From the NCBI RefSeq assembly GCF_024721995.1, contig NZ_JANQBC010000002.1, forward strand, positions 1 to 64,000: 64,000 nucleotides of DNA. The letters run 5' to 3'. The notes beneath the pieces are model-generated. The model saw only the letters and a program-made list of their open reading frames with translations. It did no database searches and had not been told where the DNA came from. The position numbers and the translations under genes were made by a program. This DNA is from Paenibacillus radicibacter. GTDB lineage: Bacteria > Bacillota > Bacilli > Paenibacillales > NBRC-103111. This document shows positions 20,594 through 32,839 of this stretch, in pieces (within the stretch, counting starts at the first letter, position 1; each line of letters opens with the position of its first letter).

Positions 20594-20656
20594 TTAAAGT
20601 TCGCCTCCATTTAAGCGCTGCCAAGCCAAGGAGTATCCCCAAACACCCCCTATTCT

Positions 20657-20686
20657 AGTGTAAGAATGAACAGCACGGGTTATGAC
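20657..20686 (-). promoter_or_regulatory. SigE-like promoter upstream of icmF
   Basis: On the minus strand GTCATAA (20680-20686) is followed after 15 bp by CTTACACT (20657-20664), seven of eight matches to the mother-cell SigE -10 consensus CATACAMT with plausible -35 and spacing. The predicted start is about 55 bp before icmF. The B. subtilis mmg operon is known to be SigE-dependent; that this operon is too is inference. Confidence 0.45.
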
Positions 20687-20692
20687 TTTACG

Positions 20693-20727
20693 ACAAAAAA
20701 ACACGACAGGAATAACTCCTATCGTGT
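20693..20727 (-). terminator. Terminator after the MFS gene
   Basis: ACACGATAGGA / TTCCTGTCGTGT inverted repeat followed on the minus strand by seven Ts. It separates the MFS gene from the icmF operon promoter. Confidence 0.88.
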
Positions 20728-20769
20728 ACCTAAATCGATTCATATGTAAGTTTATATAATTAGTAAGGA

Positions 20770-22047
20770 TTAACCCTCAATCGCATGTGATACTTGCTTA
20801 TGCTTGCTCCCAAACATGATATAGAATAACGTTGCTGCTGTGACATAGAGAGCACCTGTAATGCTGAACGTAATCGCATAACCCCAGTAATAACCGTATG
20901 TGGTAACTAAGTACGATTGTACCGTGCCCATGCTTGCCCAACCTATCATAAACGCTGTCTGTGTCATGGAGTTCACAATCCCTCTACGAGAATCGGAGAC
21001 TCGTTCGATCATAATGGATGATGTAATCGGATTCGCTGCATTCATGAGCGCTTGTCGGAACAAGAAGCCAATTGAAGCCACAATCAATATATTCGTGAAA
21101 CCCGTTAGGATCAAGAACGGTAGCGATAACAATTGAAAACACACGATTGCACGTACAGGTCCTATCCGTTTAACGAGCATCGGCCCGATCATCATCGAGA
21201 AGATCGTCATAATTTGCCCAAGTGAGATGAGTAATCCAACCATCGTCATATTCACACTAAATCGATTGACGAAGTACAAGTTCAGATACGGGATCACAAG
21301 CCCTGAGCCTATCCCGATCATCAGATTAATCAATGTAAACTGCGCAATGACTTTCCACTCCGTCTTCGCATCTCGCGCAGTTGAAGGTGTTACCTCTTCC
21401 TCTACTTTTAACTGTTTATCCTTGGCTGACTGCTTCTCCTTCGATTCCGTTACGAACAAGAGCGGTAAGAAGGCAACGACACTCACAACACCAGCAAACA
21501 TGAGTACAGCCTGCAAGCTCATTTTCTGCGACCACCCGATAGATTCGAGCATGTCCGCAACAAATCCCCCACCAAGACTGCCGAGTACTTGTGCAGCGAG
21601 CACGACAGAGAAGTGATAACTGAAAAACTTCAGACGATACTCCTTACTCACATTTTCCGCGAGAAAAGGTACAGCAAGCACTTGAAAAACAGCTACGAAT
21701 AATCCCGATCCAATCGCAAGCAACTGCATGCTGGATTCAGTCTCGGCATATGCGCGCCCTAGATACGTTAATCCTGTTAATAACGCACCAATTATAAGCA
21801 GACGCTTACGACTGGATCGATCCCCCAGAAACCCTATTGGAATAAACATAAGTGCTGTTGCTAAAGATTGTATACTGACAATGGAACCATTCATCGTCTC
21901 GCCGTAACCAATCGATTGAATATACAGGTTATACAAGACTGAGAAGATTCCACTGCCTACTTGGTAAAATATATTTGCTAGAAAAAAGAGCTTCACATTG
22001 CGGTTCCATTTGTTCATTTCGGTCTTGATCTGATGTAAGACGTTCAT
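20770..22047 (-). CDS. MFS transporter
   Basis: 425-residue major facilitator with about 12 membrane segments and a hydrophilic central loop (about residues 185-210, Lys/Glu-rich). The first-loop motif GFLGDRSSRKRLL is the family signature. ATG 22047 follows GGGGGAG; an upstream in-frame ATG at 22095 lacks a ribosome site. It is monocistronic, bounded by a terminator and a promoter-like region. Efflux is likely, but the substrate is not evident; proximity to the bio operon does not establish a link. Confidence 0.85.
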   Translation of the reverse strand: MNVLHQIKTEMNKWNRNVKLFFLANIFYQVGSGIFSVLYNLYIQSIGYGETMNGSIVSIQSLATALMFIPIGFLGDRSSRKRLLIIGALLTGLTYLGRAYAETESSMQLLAIGSGLFVAVFQVLAVPFLAENVSKEYRLKFFSYHFSVVLAAQVLGSLGGGFVADMLESIGWSQKMSLQAVLMFAGVVSVVAFLPLLFVTESKEKQSAKDKQLKVEEEVTPSTARDAKTEWKVIAQFTLINLMIGIGSGLVIPYLNLYFVNRFSVNMTMVGLLISLGQIMTIFSMMIGPMLVKRIGPVRAIVCFQLLSLPFLILTGFTNILIVASIGFLFRQALMNAANPITSSIMIERVSDSRRGIVNSMTQTAFMIGWASMGTVQSYLVTTYGYYWGYAITFSITGALYVTAATLFYIMFGSKHKQVSHAIEG

Positions 22048-22073
22048 GTGTTCTCCCCCGTTATTCAATAAAA

Positions 22074-22102
22074 TGCACAATTGCACAATCACCATTGTAG
22101 CA
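22074..22102 (-). promoter_or_regulatory. Extended -10 promoter and 8-bp direct repeats before the MFS gene
   Basis: On the minus strand TGCTACAAT (22094-22102) resembles an extended -10 element. Just downstream, a perfect tandem octamer (TGCACAAT twice on the plus strand, 22074-22089) overlaps the expected transcription start and could be a regulator site. Both are read by eye. Confidence 0.35.
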
Positions 22103-22147
22103 CTTTGGAATACATAATGGGATTAAATTATCTCACAATTAACATTC

Positions 22148-22975
22148 TTACACTTCAGCTTCCCTTACCTTACATTTGTTCCCATAAATTTCAATCGTCT
22201 CATACGTTGCGTACACACCATTCTCAGTAACAAACGTCGCGTCATAGCGCTTCATCACTTCATGCAGCAATACTTTCGTTGTCCGAACCGGATACGAACC
22301 TTCACTGTAACTCGCACCTACGGCCTTAATCGATTGCAGGAATGCACGACAGTTCGGGTAAATCAAGCGTTCGAACTTCTGCATTACAGACACATTACGT
22401 AACCCGCTTTTTTGAAAATAGTCCAGCCAAGCTATCGCAGCCTCCATCGGCAAGCCATGACTTGCTTGCGCTAAGCCCATCTCTAATTTCACTTCGTTAA
22501 ATATTTCATGCATTTCTTGAAAAGTTTGCGGTCCGAACGTTGATGCAACAAGAATGCCGTCATCTGTCAGCATATTATTAAGCTTAGTAAGTGTTGTAAG
22601 TGGAGCTCGCAGCCATTGAAAGACAGCACTTGAGATAATCAAATCATAAGGCGCATGGTCATGCTCGTTAATCTGCTCAATATCACCAACGATAAATTGA
22701 ACCGATTCATTGTCTCCTAATCTCGCTCGCGTAGCAGTCACCATATCCGCTGCAATATCTATCGCTGTAAGCTGTGCATGTGGATAACGTTCGATCAATA
22801 GCTGCGTTAGAATTCCAGTTCCACACCCGATCTCAAGTACGCGAACATCCTCCTGTAGTGGACCGATTCCTTCAAGTAATTGATGTGCCATTTTCGTCTG
22901 AATAACTGCATGTGCATCATACGTGCTAACAGCACGATTAAATTGTCTCGATACTTGCTGTTTATGTGCATCCAT
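22148..22975 (-). CDS. bioC: Malonyl-ACP O-methyltransferase BioC
   Basis: 275-residue class I SAM methyltransferase that methylates malonyl-ACP so that fatty-acid synthase can build pimeloyl-ACP. Begins with the BioC-type QVSRQFNRAVSTYDAHAVIQ; the SAM-binding motif is VLEIGCGTGILTQLL, followed by DIAADM and ISSAVFQWL. ATG 22975 is preceded by AGGAG and lies 14 bp inside the preceding hydrolase gene. It is the last gene of the biotin operon. Confidence 0.9.
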   Translation of the reverse strand: MDAHKQQVSRQFNRAVSTYDAHAVIQTKMAHQLLEGIGPLQEDVRVLEIGCGTGILTQLLIERYPHAQLTAIDIAADMVTATRARLGDNESVQFIVGDIEQINEHDHAPYDLIISSAVFQWLRAPLTTLTKLNNMLTDDGILVASTFGPQTFQEMHEIFNEVKLEMGLAQASHGLPMEAAIAWLDYFQKSGLRNVSVMQKFERLIYPNCRAFLQSIKAVGASYSEGSYPVRTTKVLLHEVMKRYDATFVTENGVYATYETIEIYGNKCKVREAEV

Positions 22976-23849
22976 GTTGTAATCGCTCCTGCATCCAATT
23001 GTTAAATCGAGTTGGGTTGGTCTGGAATGGAACATGTCCGACCCCTTCCCATATTGAACAGTTACCCTGGGAAAGTACCCCTGCCAGCTGCATCGCTCCT
23101 GAACTTGAACATATCGTGTCTTCACTGCCATTTAGAATGTGAATAGGCATCGTGATGCGACTTACTTGCTCATAAATGTTGAACTGTCCTAAGTAATCGA
23201 GTCCACTCACAAGCGATGGTAACGATGGAAGTGGCTGATCTTCTCGCTGCTTCAACCACTTGAGTTCTTGACCCTGATCAAGTTCCGACTTTGCAAACAT
23301 GCTAATATCAAAAGCACGAAGTAGCGCTACCCGATCTACCACAAGTTGGTCTCTCATCCGACGGAGCATCCGTTCATGAACACCATTCGGAGTATGCATC
23401 GAGCGAATAAATTGTCCTGAAGCACCTACAAGGAACATGGATTGGATGAAATTCGGATACATTACTGCAAGTTCTAGTGCTAACATTGCCCCCATCGACC
23501 AGCCCACGATAACAACGGTTGTTGAAGCTGAGGCTATGGACTTTAGCGCTGCTTCTGCCATCTCAAGTAATGCTTCCTTACTATCACAATGTGTAAAATC
23601 AACTTTGTCGTGTTTATATTGCGGCCATTTGGCAATCTGTTCATCCCAAACGTCAGCCTGCATCGACCAACCTGTCAACCACAGAAAGGATAAAGGCTCT
23701 ATTTCCGATTGGGACGACACTCCTGATTTCGACTGTGATCTCAAGTCCGATTTCATTTCAAAGTCCATTTCAGATCCTGACCTTAAGTCTAACTCCATAT
23801 CCTGCTCAAGCGGACCCTTCCCTTGTTTATGTGTCATCCACTCATCCAT
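22962..23849 (-). CDS. Alpha/beta hydrolase, probable pimeloyl-ACP methyl ester esterase (BioH role)
   Basis: 295-residue alpha/beta hydrolase. The nucleophile elbow is GWSMG (Ser118); Asp in LNGSEDT and His in GVGHVPF complete the triad. Lying between bioF and bioC, it most likely removes the BioC-added methyl group from pimeloyl-ACP methyl ester, as BioH does. ATG 23849, with GGGAG upstream, overlaps the bioF stop by eight bases. Residues about 12-51 before the fold are an unusual charged, Ser/Asp/Glu/Met-rich low-complexity segment with a duplicated SDLRS-like pattern, absent from E. coli BioH. It overlaps bioC by 14 bp. Function is inferred from context. Confidence 0.8.
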   Translation of the reverse strand: MDEWMTHKQGKGPLEQDMELDLRSGSEMDFEMKSDLRSQSKSGVSSQSEIEPLSFLWLTGWSMQADVWDEQIAKWPQYKHDKVDFTHCDSKEALLEMAEAALKSIASASTTVVIVGWSMGAMLALELAVMYPNFIQSMFLVGASGQFIRSMHTPNGVHERMLRRMRDQLVVDRVALLRAFDISMFAKSELDQGQELKWLKQREDQPLPSLPSLVSGLDYLGQFNIYEQVSRITMPIHILNGSEDTICSSSGAMQLAGVLSQGNCSIWEGVGHVPFQTNPTRFNNWMQERLQHGCT

Positions 23850-25031
23850 GCCCAATAACTCCCAACTCTTTTCCGATAGACACGATCTTCTCTGCAGCTT
23901 GTTCCAGCGCTGCTTGATCATGATTCGCCATGATTGTAAAACGAATGCGCGACGTATTCGACGGGACAGTCGGCGGTCGAATCGCGACTGCTCTAATATG
24001 TTGCTCCGCCAGCTTCTTGCTGAATGCGAGCGCAGTACCTTCATCACCAATCAAGATGGGAATAATCGGTGTTGTTGAACCGCATGTATCGAAACCATTA
24101 ACTTGCAACGCAGAGCGAAAATAGTCGCTTTTGGCATGTAAATTGGAGCGTAAAGTATTCGCTTCCTGTACTAAAGTAAGTGAGCCTTGAATACCGCCAA
24201 TTACTGCTGGCGGCAATGCCGTCGTATAGATCAGACTTCGACACGTATTAACGAGGTAGTCGATCCATACTCTTTTTCCAGCAATATAAGCCCCATAACT
24301 ACCGAATGCTTTACTGAACGTACCCATATGAATATCCACATGCTCAGCTACACCAACCTCTTCGCACATTCCTTCCCCACATGGACCGAATACCCCACCT
24401 GCATGAGCCTCATCTACCATCAAGGCTGCATCGTACTTTTCTTTCAACTTCACGATCTCATGCAGATTGGCTACATCGCCATCCATGCTGAACACGGTAT
24501 CCGTCACGATTAGTTTCTTCCGAATCCCTTGTTCATCTGCCTTACGCAGCAATGTTTCCAAGTGATTCATGTCATTATGTCGATACCGATAATGCTTCGC
24601 TCCACTTAGTCGAATCCCATCCACAATGCTGGCATGATTCAATCGATCACTAAATACGGCATCCGAAGAACCAAGCATGCTAGATAATACCCCAAGATTC
24701 GCCATGTACCCACTTGCCATCACGAGTGCTGCTTCCGTATGCTTAAACGTTGCAATTGCATCTTCCAACTCTTGTACTCGTAGATCATGCCCGACGACCA
24801 GACGCGAAGCTCCTGAACCAGCACCAACTCTCGCTGCTGCGATCTGCGCCTCGATGATCATCGGATGATCAGCTAATCCCAGGTAATTGTTCGATGACAG
24901 ATTAAGCATCCGCTGACCCTGCCAATTGAGATAAGGGCTTGCACCCTGACCCACGGCTGTGAGTTTTCGATGCAAGCCCGCCTTATGGAATCCTTCAAGC
25001 TCCTCTTGAAGCGATTGTTCCCATACTCGAC

Positions 25032-25035
<4 letters not shown>
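23842..25035 (-). CDS. bioF: 8-amino-7-oxononanoate synthase BioF
   Basis: 397-residue PLP-dependent alpha-oxoamine synthase joining pimeloyl thioester and L-alanine. NNYLGLADHP, GSGASRLVVGHD, DEAHAGGVFG and the PLP-Lys motif TFSKAFGSYGAY are clear. ATG 25035, with GAGGAAG upstream, overlaps the bioB stop as ATGA; a TTG at 25041 is less likely. Size matches the family. Confidence 0.94.
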
Positions 25036-28119
<3,084 letters not shown>

Positions 28120-28137
28120 CACTCGTCCTCCTCTTAA

Positions 28138-28171
28138 TTGTTAACCAAATTTCAACAACATAGGTTAACAA
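28138..28171 (-). promoter_or_regulatory. BirA operator (biotin repressor box)
   Basis: Perfect inverted repeat TTGTTAACC (28138-28146), 16-bp spacer, GGTTAACAA (28163-28171), the classical Firmicute BirA operator, about 20 bp before bioA. BirA-biotinyl-AMP binding here would repress the bio operon when biotin is plentiful. Confidence 0.93.
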
Positions 28172-28178
28172 TAGGGCG

Positions 28179-28208
28179 AGTATATCACAAACAATTACGA
28201 TCGGTCTA
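28179..28208 (-). promoter_or_regulatory. Candidate SigA promoter of the bio operon
   Basis: Minus strand TAGACC (28203-28208), 18 bp, TATACT (28179-28184). The predicted start falls at the edge of the BirA operator, as expected for repression by blocking initiation. Confidence 0.55.
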
Positions 28209-28256
28209 TACCTCAAAGCGGAACAACAACCTCACTACCTATCGATATCCATACGC

Positions 28257-28305
28257 CAAAAAAGCCGTAATCCTCTTCATAAATCTAGAGAATCCGGCTT
28301 TTTCT
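28257..28305 (-). terminator. Terminator after the phosphatase gene
   Basis: Imperfect hairpin with AAAAAGCCG / CGGCTTTTTT ends just downstream of the phosphatase stop (28316), T-run on the minus strand. It also insulates the bio promoter. Confidence 0.75.
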
Positions 28306-28315
28306 TAACCCTTAT

Positions 28316-28789
28316 TTAGATGTTCTGATCAGCACGAATATGTGCAAGTAAATTCTCACTGCTTGTGTTAATCATCTCATACACTTCTTCAAAGTTACCT
28401 GTAAAATAAGGATCTGGAACATTACCCGCTTGACCTTCTGGAAGAAAGTCTAACATCTTGAACACTTGGGATCGAGGCTCTTCTGTGCCTACGAAACCTT
28501 TTAAATTCTCGACATTCGAATCGTCCATTGCAACGATGTATTCAAATTTACTAAAGTCTGTCGACACGACCTGTCTGGCGAACATATTGCTATCATCAAT
28601 TTTGTATTTTTGTAAAATATCACGTGTGCCTTGGTGCGGTTTTTCGCCGAGATGCCAATCTCCAGTACCTGCAGAATCAATCGTAATCGAATCTAATAGT
28701 CCCGCTTCCCACACTTTATGACGGAATACCGCCTCTGCCATTGGCGAACGACAAATGTTACCTAAACATACGAACAATACATGAACCAT
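28316..28789 (-). CDS. Low-molecular-weight protein tyrosine phosphatase
   Basis: 157-residue cytoplasmic phosphatase. The catalytic P-loop CLGNICRS is at residues 8-15 (nucleophile Cys8) and the general acid is the first Asp of VPDPYFTG. Firmicute relatives (YfkJ, YwlE) dephosphorylate protein tyrosine or arginine residues; which activity applies here cannot be read directly. Monocistronic, with its own promoter and terminator. RBS AAAGGGTGG precedes ATG 28789. Confidence 0.93.
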   Translation of the reverse strand: MVHVLFVCLGNICRSPMAEAVFRHKVWEAGLLDSITIDSAGTGDWHLGEKPHQGTRDILQKYKIDDSNMFARQVVSTDFSKFEYIVAMDDSNVENLKGFVGTEEPRSQVFKMLDFLPEGQAGNVPDPYFTGNFEEVYEMINTSSENLLAHIRADQNI

Positions 28790-28848
28790 CTAAAGCACCA
28801 CCCTTTCATAAGCATCTTTAGCAAATTTTCCTAAACAAGCTTATGTTA

Positions 28849-28877
28849 ACTGTAGTATCAAGATTCCGCAATGTCAA
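28849..28877 (-). promoter_or_regulatory. SigA promoter of the phosphatase gene
   Basis: Consensus TTGACA (28872-28877), 17 bp, TACAGT (28849-28854) on the minus strand, about 60 bp before the start codon. Confidence 0.65.
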
Positions 28878-28959
28878 ATGAGGTTGTGCTTGTGCCGTGT
28901 CCATCTAGCTTGCTTCCTACATATATTGTTTGAGAACCTATAGAGAGGATGGATGACAA

Positions 28960-29472
28960 ATGTTTGACCCCTCACGGACGGTATACTTGAATCGATTAAT
29001 AAGATCGACGACAGCAACTCCACACGCTCCTAATGAGTTGCCATCCCTATCTATATCGAGTCACAAAGCTCCAGCTAAACCTAAATTTCTTGCCTGCAAG
29101 AAACCAACAAAGAAATGCCACAAGAAAAAGAAAAAATGCTGCCCCAAACTTACATTTACGGAGCGCAGCTACAATGACATTCCTGTCTTAGATACATGGA
29201 CGCGCCTGCCCTACCAAGATACCTCCCTACAAACCACGTATTCCTATGCCGTCACGAATCAAGGCCTTGCTCAAATTATTGCACAAATTCAAGTGAGTGC
29301 AGATTGTAAGCATGCAGCAGAAGACGTTACTGTACAGGTTCATCCAGGTGAAACGGTCGTTCTCGTCCCCCTGCGATTCCTCAAATATACCCGTTGTTGC
29401 TTAAAAACAACTCAAACCTCCACCCAATCGCTCTGCAACGTGTATTACCAAGCACAGAGTAATAGCAGATAA
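28960..29472 (+). CDS. Small Cys/Lys-rich protein sharing the C-terminal domain of the repeat protein
   Basis: 170 residues, no named family recognised with certainty. Residues 1-40 are Ser/Thr/Pro-rich; 42-64 are a basic, Cys-containing stretch (Cys46, 53, 60, 61; a run of five Lys). Residues about 80-166 align with the last ~80 residues of the 32900-34879 product: YSYxxxN, IQxSxD, PGxTxVLVPxRFxxYT and a final VYxxxQ. Four more Cys (116, 146, 147, 159) could form disulfides. No signal peptide or membrane segment. ATG 28960 is preceded by AGAGAGGATGG. The gene converges on the glycosyltransferase, with six bases between stops. A structural spore or surface role is inferred only from context. 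Confidence 0.75.
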   Translation: MFDPSRTVYLNRLIRSTTATPHAPNELPSLSISSHKAPAKPKFLACKKPTKKCHKKKKKCCPKLTFTERSYNDIPVLDTWTRLPYQDTSLQTTYSYAVTNQGLAQIIAQIQVSADCKHAAEDVTVQVHPGETVVLVPLRFLKYTRCCLKTTQTSTQSLCNVYYQAQSNSR

Positions 29473-29478
29473 GTTTCT

Positions 29479-31323
29479 TTACAGCACTTCGCCAACCGTA
29501 AGATCGTCCACGTACGTAATCAGTTTCGTACTGATTTCCCCCCATACATGCTGATACTTCATATTCGGAGGTGCCGTAAGCAGCAAGTGATGAACTCGAA
29601 CATGCAGCGCTTTTACAAGCATGTGTTGACCTTGAAGGAAACTAATCGGGTCCGAGATTTGTCTGAGCACCTCTCTCCAGTAACCCTTAATTCTCGAACG
29701 TAATTCATGTAGACCTGCACTCTCAGCTAGACCGTATAAGAAGGACAATTCATTCCATACCTGATCTTGGATATGAGCCGTCAATTCAGGTGATATGGAG
29801 AATGCGCCTTGATCCCATAATACATATTCATACACATTCCCTATGAGCGCATCTATCTCCTGATCCTTCATCATTTGGGCGAATCGACTCGCCGCATGAG
29901 CATCATTACTCTTTATTGCCGCATAAAAATAATACTTGCTGCTTGCCGCATCCAGTGGAAGATGTTCTTCTAGCCAATGGATAAGATGATCCGGTTGTTC
30001 TAATAACAATTTGCAACGAATGCGTAAAGACTCCCCATCCGCGAGCTTCTCTATTGGAATCTCATACTCTTCTATGATTTGAACGACTTGTTCATACATC
30101 CCTAGACTATAGAACAACACGGCGATACTCCACCAGGTTCGTGAAGATTTGACATGAAACATCTGATGCAGCAGCGGAATAATCTCACCGATCTGTGAAG
30201 TTCGGACAAGCAATTGAATCAATCGAATGAACGGAGGCAGCGAATCTGCTTTAAAATTAAGTGCCATTAAGTAGTGCTGGATAGCCATATCTATTTTCCC
30301 TTGGCTTTCATACAACTTCCCCAAGAAGAACGCTGGAAAATAAGTACCCATCCCGTGAATTGTATTGTATTGAGATGGCGCTTCACCATTTGCTAATGCT
30401 TGGTTATAAGAATCTATTGCATTATGGTCCTGCTGCAATCTCTGATACATCGTCGCTTGTGATACATACAAATCAGGGAAATCTGGATGTATTTCAATAG
30501 CTTCTCTACTAAGTTCAAGTGCCTCCTTATATCTTCCCATCGCTTCAAGTGCATCGAGTTCCCGTTTATATACCATATGACTATAGCTGCATGGTCTGCG
30601 ATCAATAAGTGTCCGACTTCGTCTTAGTTCAACTAGCGCTTCTTCTAACTGCCCCAATCGAATATATTCTACAGCTAAGTTGTATCGGTGGAAGGGTTCG
30701 TCTGCTGTAACCTCAAGCTCCTTCAAGAGCAGAGCAATATTACGAGCTGACTTGTCCTTCTCCGTCACCACTTCATTCACATAACCATAATGATCCACTT
30801 TGTATGAAGTAAAAATAAGCTTTGCCTGCGGATTCGTCGTTATGATCGGAGCCACAATCTGCTCATGGATTCGTCCCTTATACCGATAACTGGGGATATT
30901 GCGGAATATCCGAATCGAAGGCATGACCATCGAACCTAATAGCTTATTCTCATTCCCATAATGACTGACCACTTGTAGAAATAAGCCATCTGCATCTGCG
31001 TTCTCTTCCAAATATCGGCGTAAATCTGCCCCTTGATTTTCGATCAATGCTTCATCAGCATCCAGAATCAGAATCCATTTCCCATTCGCCTTCTCAATCG
31101 CTTGATTTCGTGCCCATGCAAAGTCATCCCGCCATTTTTTATGATAAACACGTGCTCCTAATAGCTTCGCATACTCCACCGTACGATCTGTCGAGCCTGT
31201 ATCGACTACAATACATTCGTCTGCGGCATCTTGAACACTGGACAAGCAGCGCTTAATTAATTTTTCTTCATTCTTCGTAATGACACATAGGGATAACAGC
31301 GGTTTATGCTTCGATTTGGACAT
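29479..31323 (-). CDS. GT2 glycosyltransferase with C-terminal TPR-like region
   Basis: 614 residues. N-terminal GT-A domain of family 2 (about 10-240): SLCVITKNEE, VVDTGSTD (41-46) and the metal-binding DADE (88-91) match nucleotide-sugar transferases. The rest is helical with TPR-type repeats (for example ALELSREAIEIHPDFPDLYVSQ), typical of cytoplasmic transferases that glycosylate proteins. ATG 31323 has AGGAAG upstream and overlaps the preceding TPR gene by 20 bp. The Thr/Ser-rich repeat protein encoded just upstream is an obvious candidate acceptor (inference). No membrane segment. Donor sugar unknown. Confidence 0.87.
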   Translation of the reverse strand: MSKSKHKPLLSLCVITKNEEKLIKRCLSSVQDAADECIVVDTGSTDRTVEYAKLLGARVYHKKWRDDFAWARNQAIEKANGKWILILDADEALIENQGADLRRYLEENADADGLFLQVVSHYGNENKLLGSMVMPSIRIFRNIPSYRYKGRIHEQIVAPIITTNPQAKLIFTSYKVDHYGYVNEVVTEKDKSARNIALLLKELEVTADEPFHRYNLAVEYIRLGQLEEALVELRRSRTLIDRRPCSYSHMVYKRELDALEAMGRYKEALELSREAIEIHPDFPDLYVSQATMYQRLQQDHNAIDSYNQALANGEAPSQYNTIHGMGTYFPAFFLGKLYESQGKIDMAIQHYLMALNFKADSLPPFIRLIQLLVRTSQIGEIIPLLHQMFHVKSSRTWWSIAVLFYSLGMYEQVVQIIEEYEIPIEKLADGESLRIRCKLLLEQPDHLIHWLEEHLPLDAASSKYYFYAAIKSNDAHAASRFAQMMKDQEIDALIGNVYEYVLWDQGAFSISPELTAHIQDQVWNELSFLYGLAESAGLHELRSRIKGYWREVLRQISDPISFLQGQHMLVKALHVRVHHLLLTAPPNMKYQHVWGEISTKLITYVDDLTVGEVL

Positions 31324-32809
31324 GGAATCGCTTCCTCTCTTTCGCCGACCATTTCGTCATGGCATCCGTCTGCTCCAGGCGTTTAATTGCACTGCGCACT
31401 TTCACCAATTCTTCTTGCAAGAATAAGGAGGTGGCAAATAGCTGAGACGAATCAGCAAGCAGCTTTTCACTTTGTCTCATATTGGCCAAAATAAGTGCCG
31501 TATGCACCTGTGCATCCTCTTGATAAGGTGGTTGCAGATGCAAATAACCGAAGAAAGATGCTGCTTCCTCATATACGCCTCGTTTGTATAGGATCTCACC
31601 GAGATAGCGATAGCATTGCAGATCTAACGATTGATTTTGCAAGCCAGCAATGAGCAGATCTGCGCTTAGAAGTAGATAACCCCGTTGAAATAATATTTTT
31701 GCATAAACATTCGGATCTTCGACTTGGCCCTGCAACCGCTCTGCAAGCTTCATATATCCTTCACTTACCGCATATTCCATCATAATGATCACTTGAAGCT
31801 CAGACATCGAAGTTCCACCCGCAAGTGTGAATGGAGCATTCTGTTCAATTAAAGTAAGCAGATGCTGCAAGTTTGATTGCATAGAAGTTGTTAAGAGAAT
31901 GGAGTTATCGAATAGATAGGGTTCACCCGCATATTCTCGCAGCTCCATATACATTTGATGACCAGATGGCATGATTGCGAGCACATATTGTTCGATTTCA
32001 GTCCACATCTGTGTTTGAAACTCAAGATCTGTACTTGTTAATTCTTCAACCCAAGTTTGCAAGACTTGAAGAAAGTTCAACCGTAAACCTTGTATTCCCG
32101 CTTCCTCTTCTTTCAATCTAGCTTGCAATGCCTGTTGAAAAGCAGCCGATGCTTCTTCTATTTTCCCCTCGCGGGCTAACCATACCCCATGCAACTCCCA
32201 GATCCGATAAGTCGGTAGTCTCGTGAAGGATAGACGCAATACTTCCGATTGTAATATCTGCCTCGTACAGTTAAGCGCCTCTGCATACCGATACTGTCTG
32301 CCATATAAAGTAGATAGCATCAACATTGACATATCATCTTGCTTTATTGTCATTGCGTTATGCAGGGTAGACTCCACATCTTCTAGTCGCTCCTGCATAA
32401 ACGCACAGACAATTGCCAGTTCAGAGAATTCCAAAGCTTGCTCTATTTCTCGTTCACCACTCTGAATGAGGTTTGCAAATGAAATGGATTTCCCCAAATA
32501 CGTATGCTTTATCCGCTCATTTACTTGCATCCACTCCAGAGCAGATTGTAATTGCATAAATTCGTCAAGCGGCCACAATCGTTCTGTACGGCATCCAATC
32601 TGTATGAGTTCGTGAATTTGAGATGAATTACAAGCTTCATTATCAAATAAGACGACTACCCAATCTGAAGATCGTCCTAGAAGTTGCTGCTGCATCATGA
32701 GCCAAGAATCTGGATCATTAGTAACTAGAATTGAATCCTGAAATGTAGGCATATCTTGAGCTTGCGAAGGATGATCCCTTTGTAGAATAACAGGTACAAA
32801 CCAATCCAT
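31304..32809 (-). CDS. TPR-repeat protein of unknown function
   Basis: 501 residues, no secretion signal. Residues about 1-110 have alternating hydrophobic strands (ILVTNDPDSW, DWVVVLFDNEAC) and could be a Rossmann-like or decayed GT-A domain without a DxD. Residues about 130-480 are helical with TPR-like spacing (YAEALNCTRQIL, KIEEASAAFQQALQ, YEEAASFFGYLHLQ). AAAGGAGG precedes ATG 32809. It overlaps the glycosyltransferase gene by 20 bp, so the two are surely co-expressed; it may be a partner or scaffold of that enzyme. No named family recognised. Confidence 0.75.
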   Translation of the reverse strand: MDWFVPVILQRDHPSQAQDMPTFQDSILVTNDPDSWLMMQQQLLGRSSDWVVVLFDNEACNSSQIHELIQIGCRTERLWPLDEFMQLQSALEWMQVNERIKHTYLGKSISFANLIQSGEREIEQALEFSELAIVCAFMQERLEDVESTLHNAMTIKQDDMSMLMLSTLYGRQYRYAEALNCTRQILQSEVLRLSFTRLPTYRIWELHGVWLAREGKIEEASAAFQQALQARLKEEEAGIQGLRLNFLQVLQTWVEELTSTDLEFQTQMWTEIEQYVLAIMPSGHQMYMELREYAGEPYLFDNSILLTTSMQSNLQHLLTLIEQNAPFTLAGGTSMSELQVIIMMEYAVSEGYMKLAERLQGQVEDPNVYAKILFQRGYLLLSADLLIAGLQNQSLDLQCYRYLGEILYKRGVYEEAASFFGYLHLQPPYQEDAQVHTALILANMRQSEKLLADSSQLFATSLFLQEELVKVRSAIKRLEQTDAMTKWSAKERKRFHVQIEA

Positions 32810-32839
32810 TCGTGCATCCTCCTTTATCTATGGCCACAA

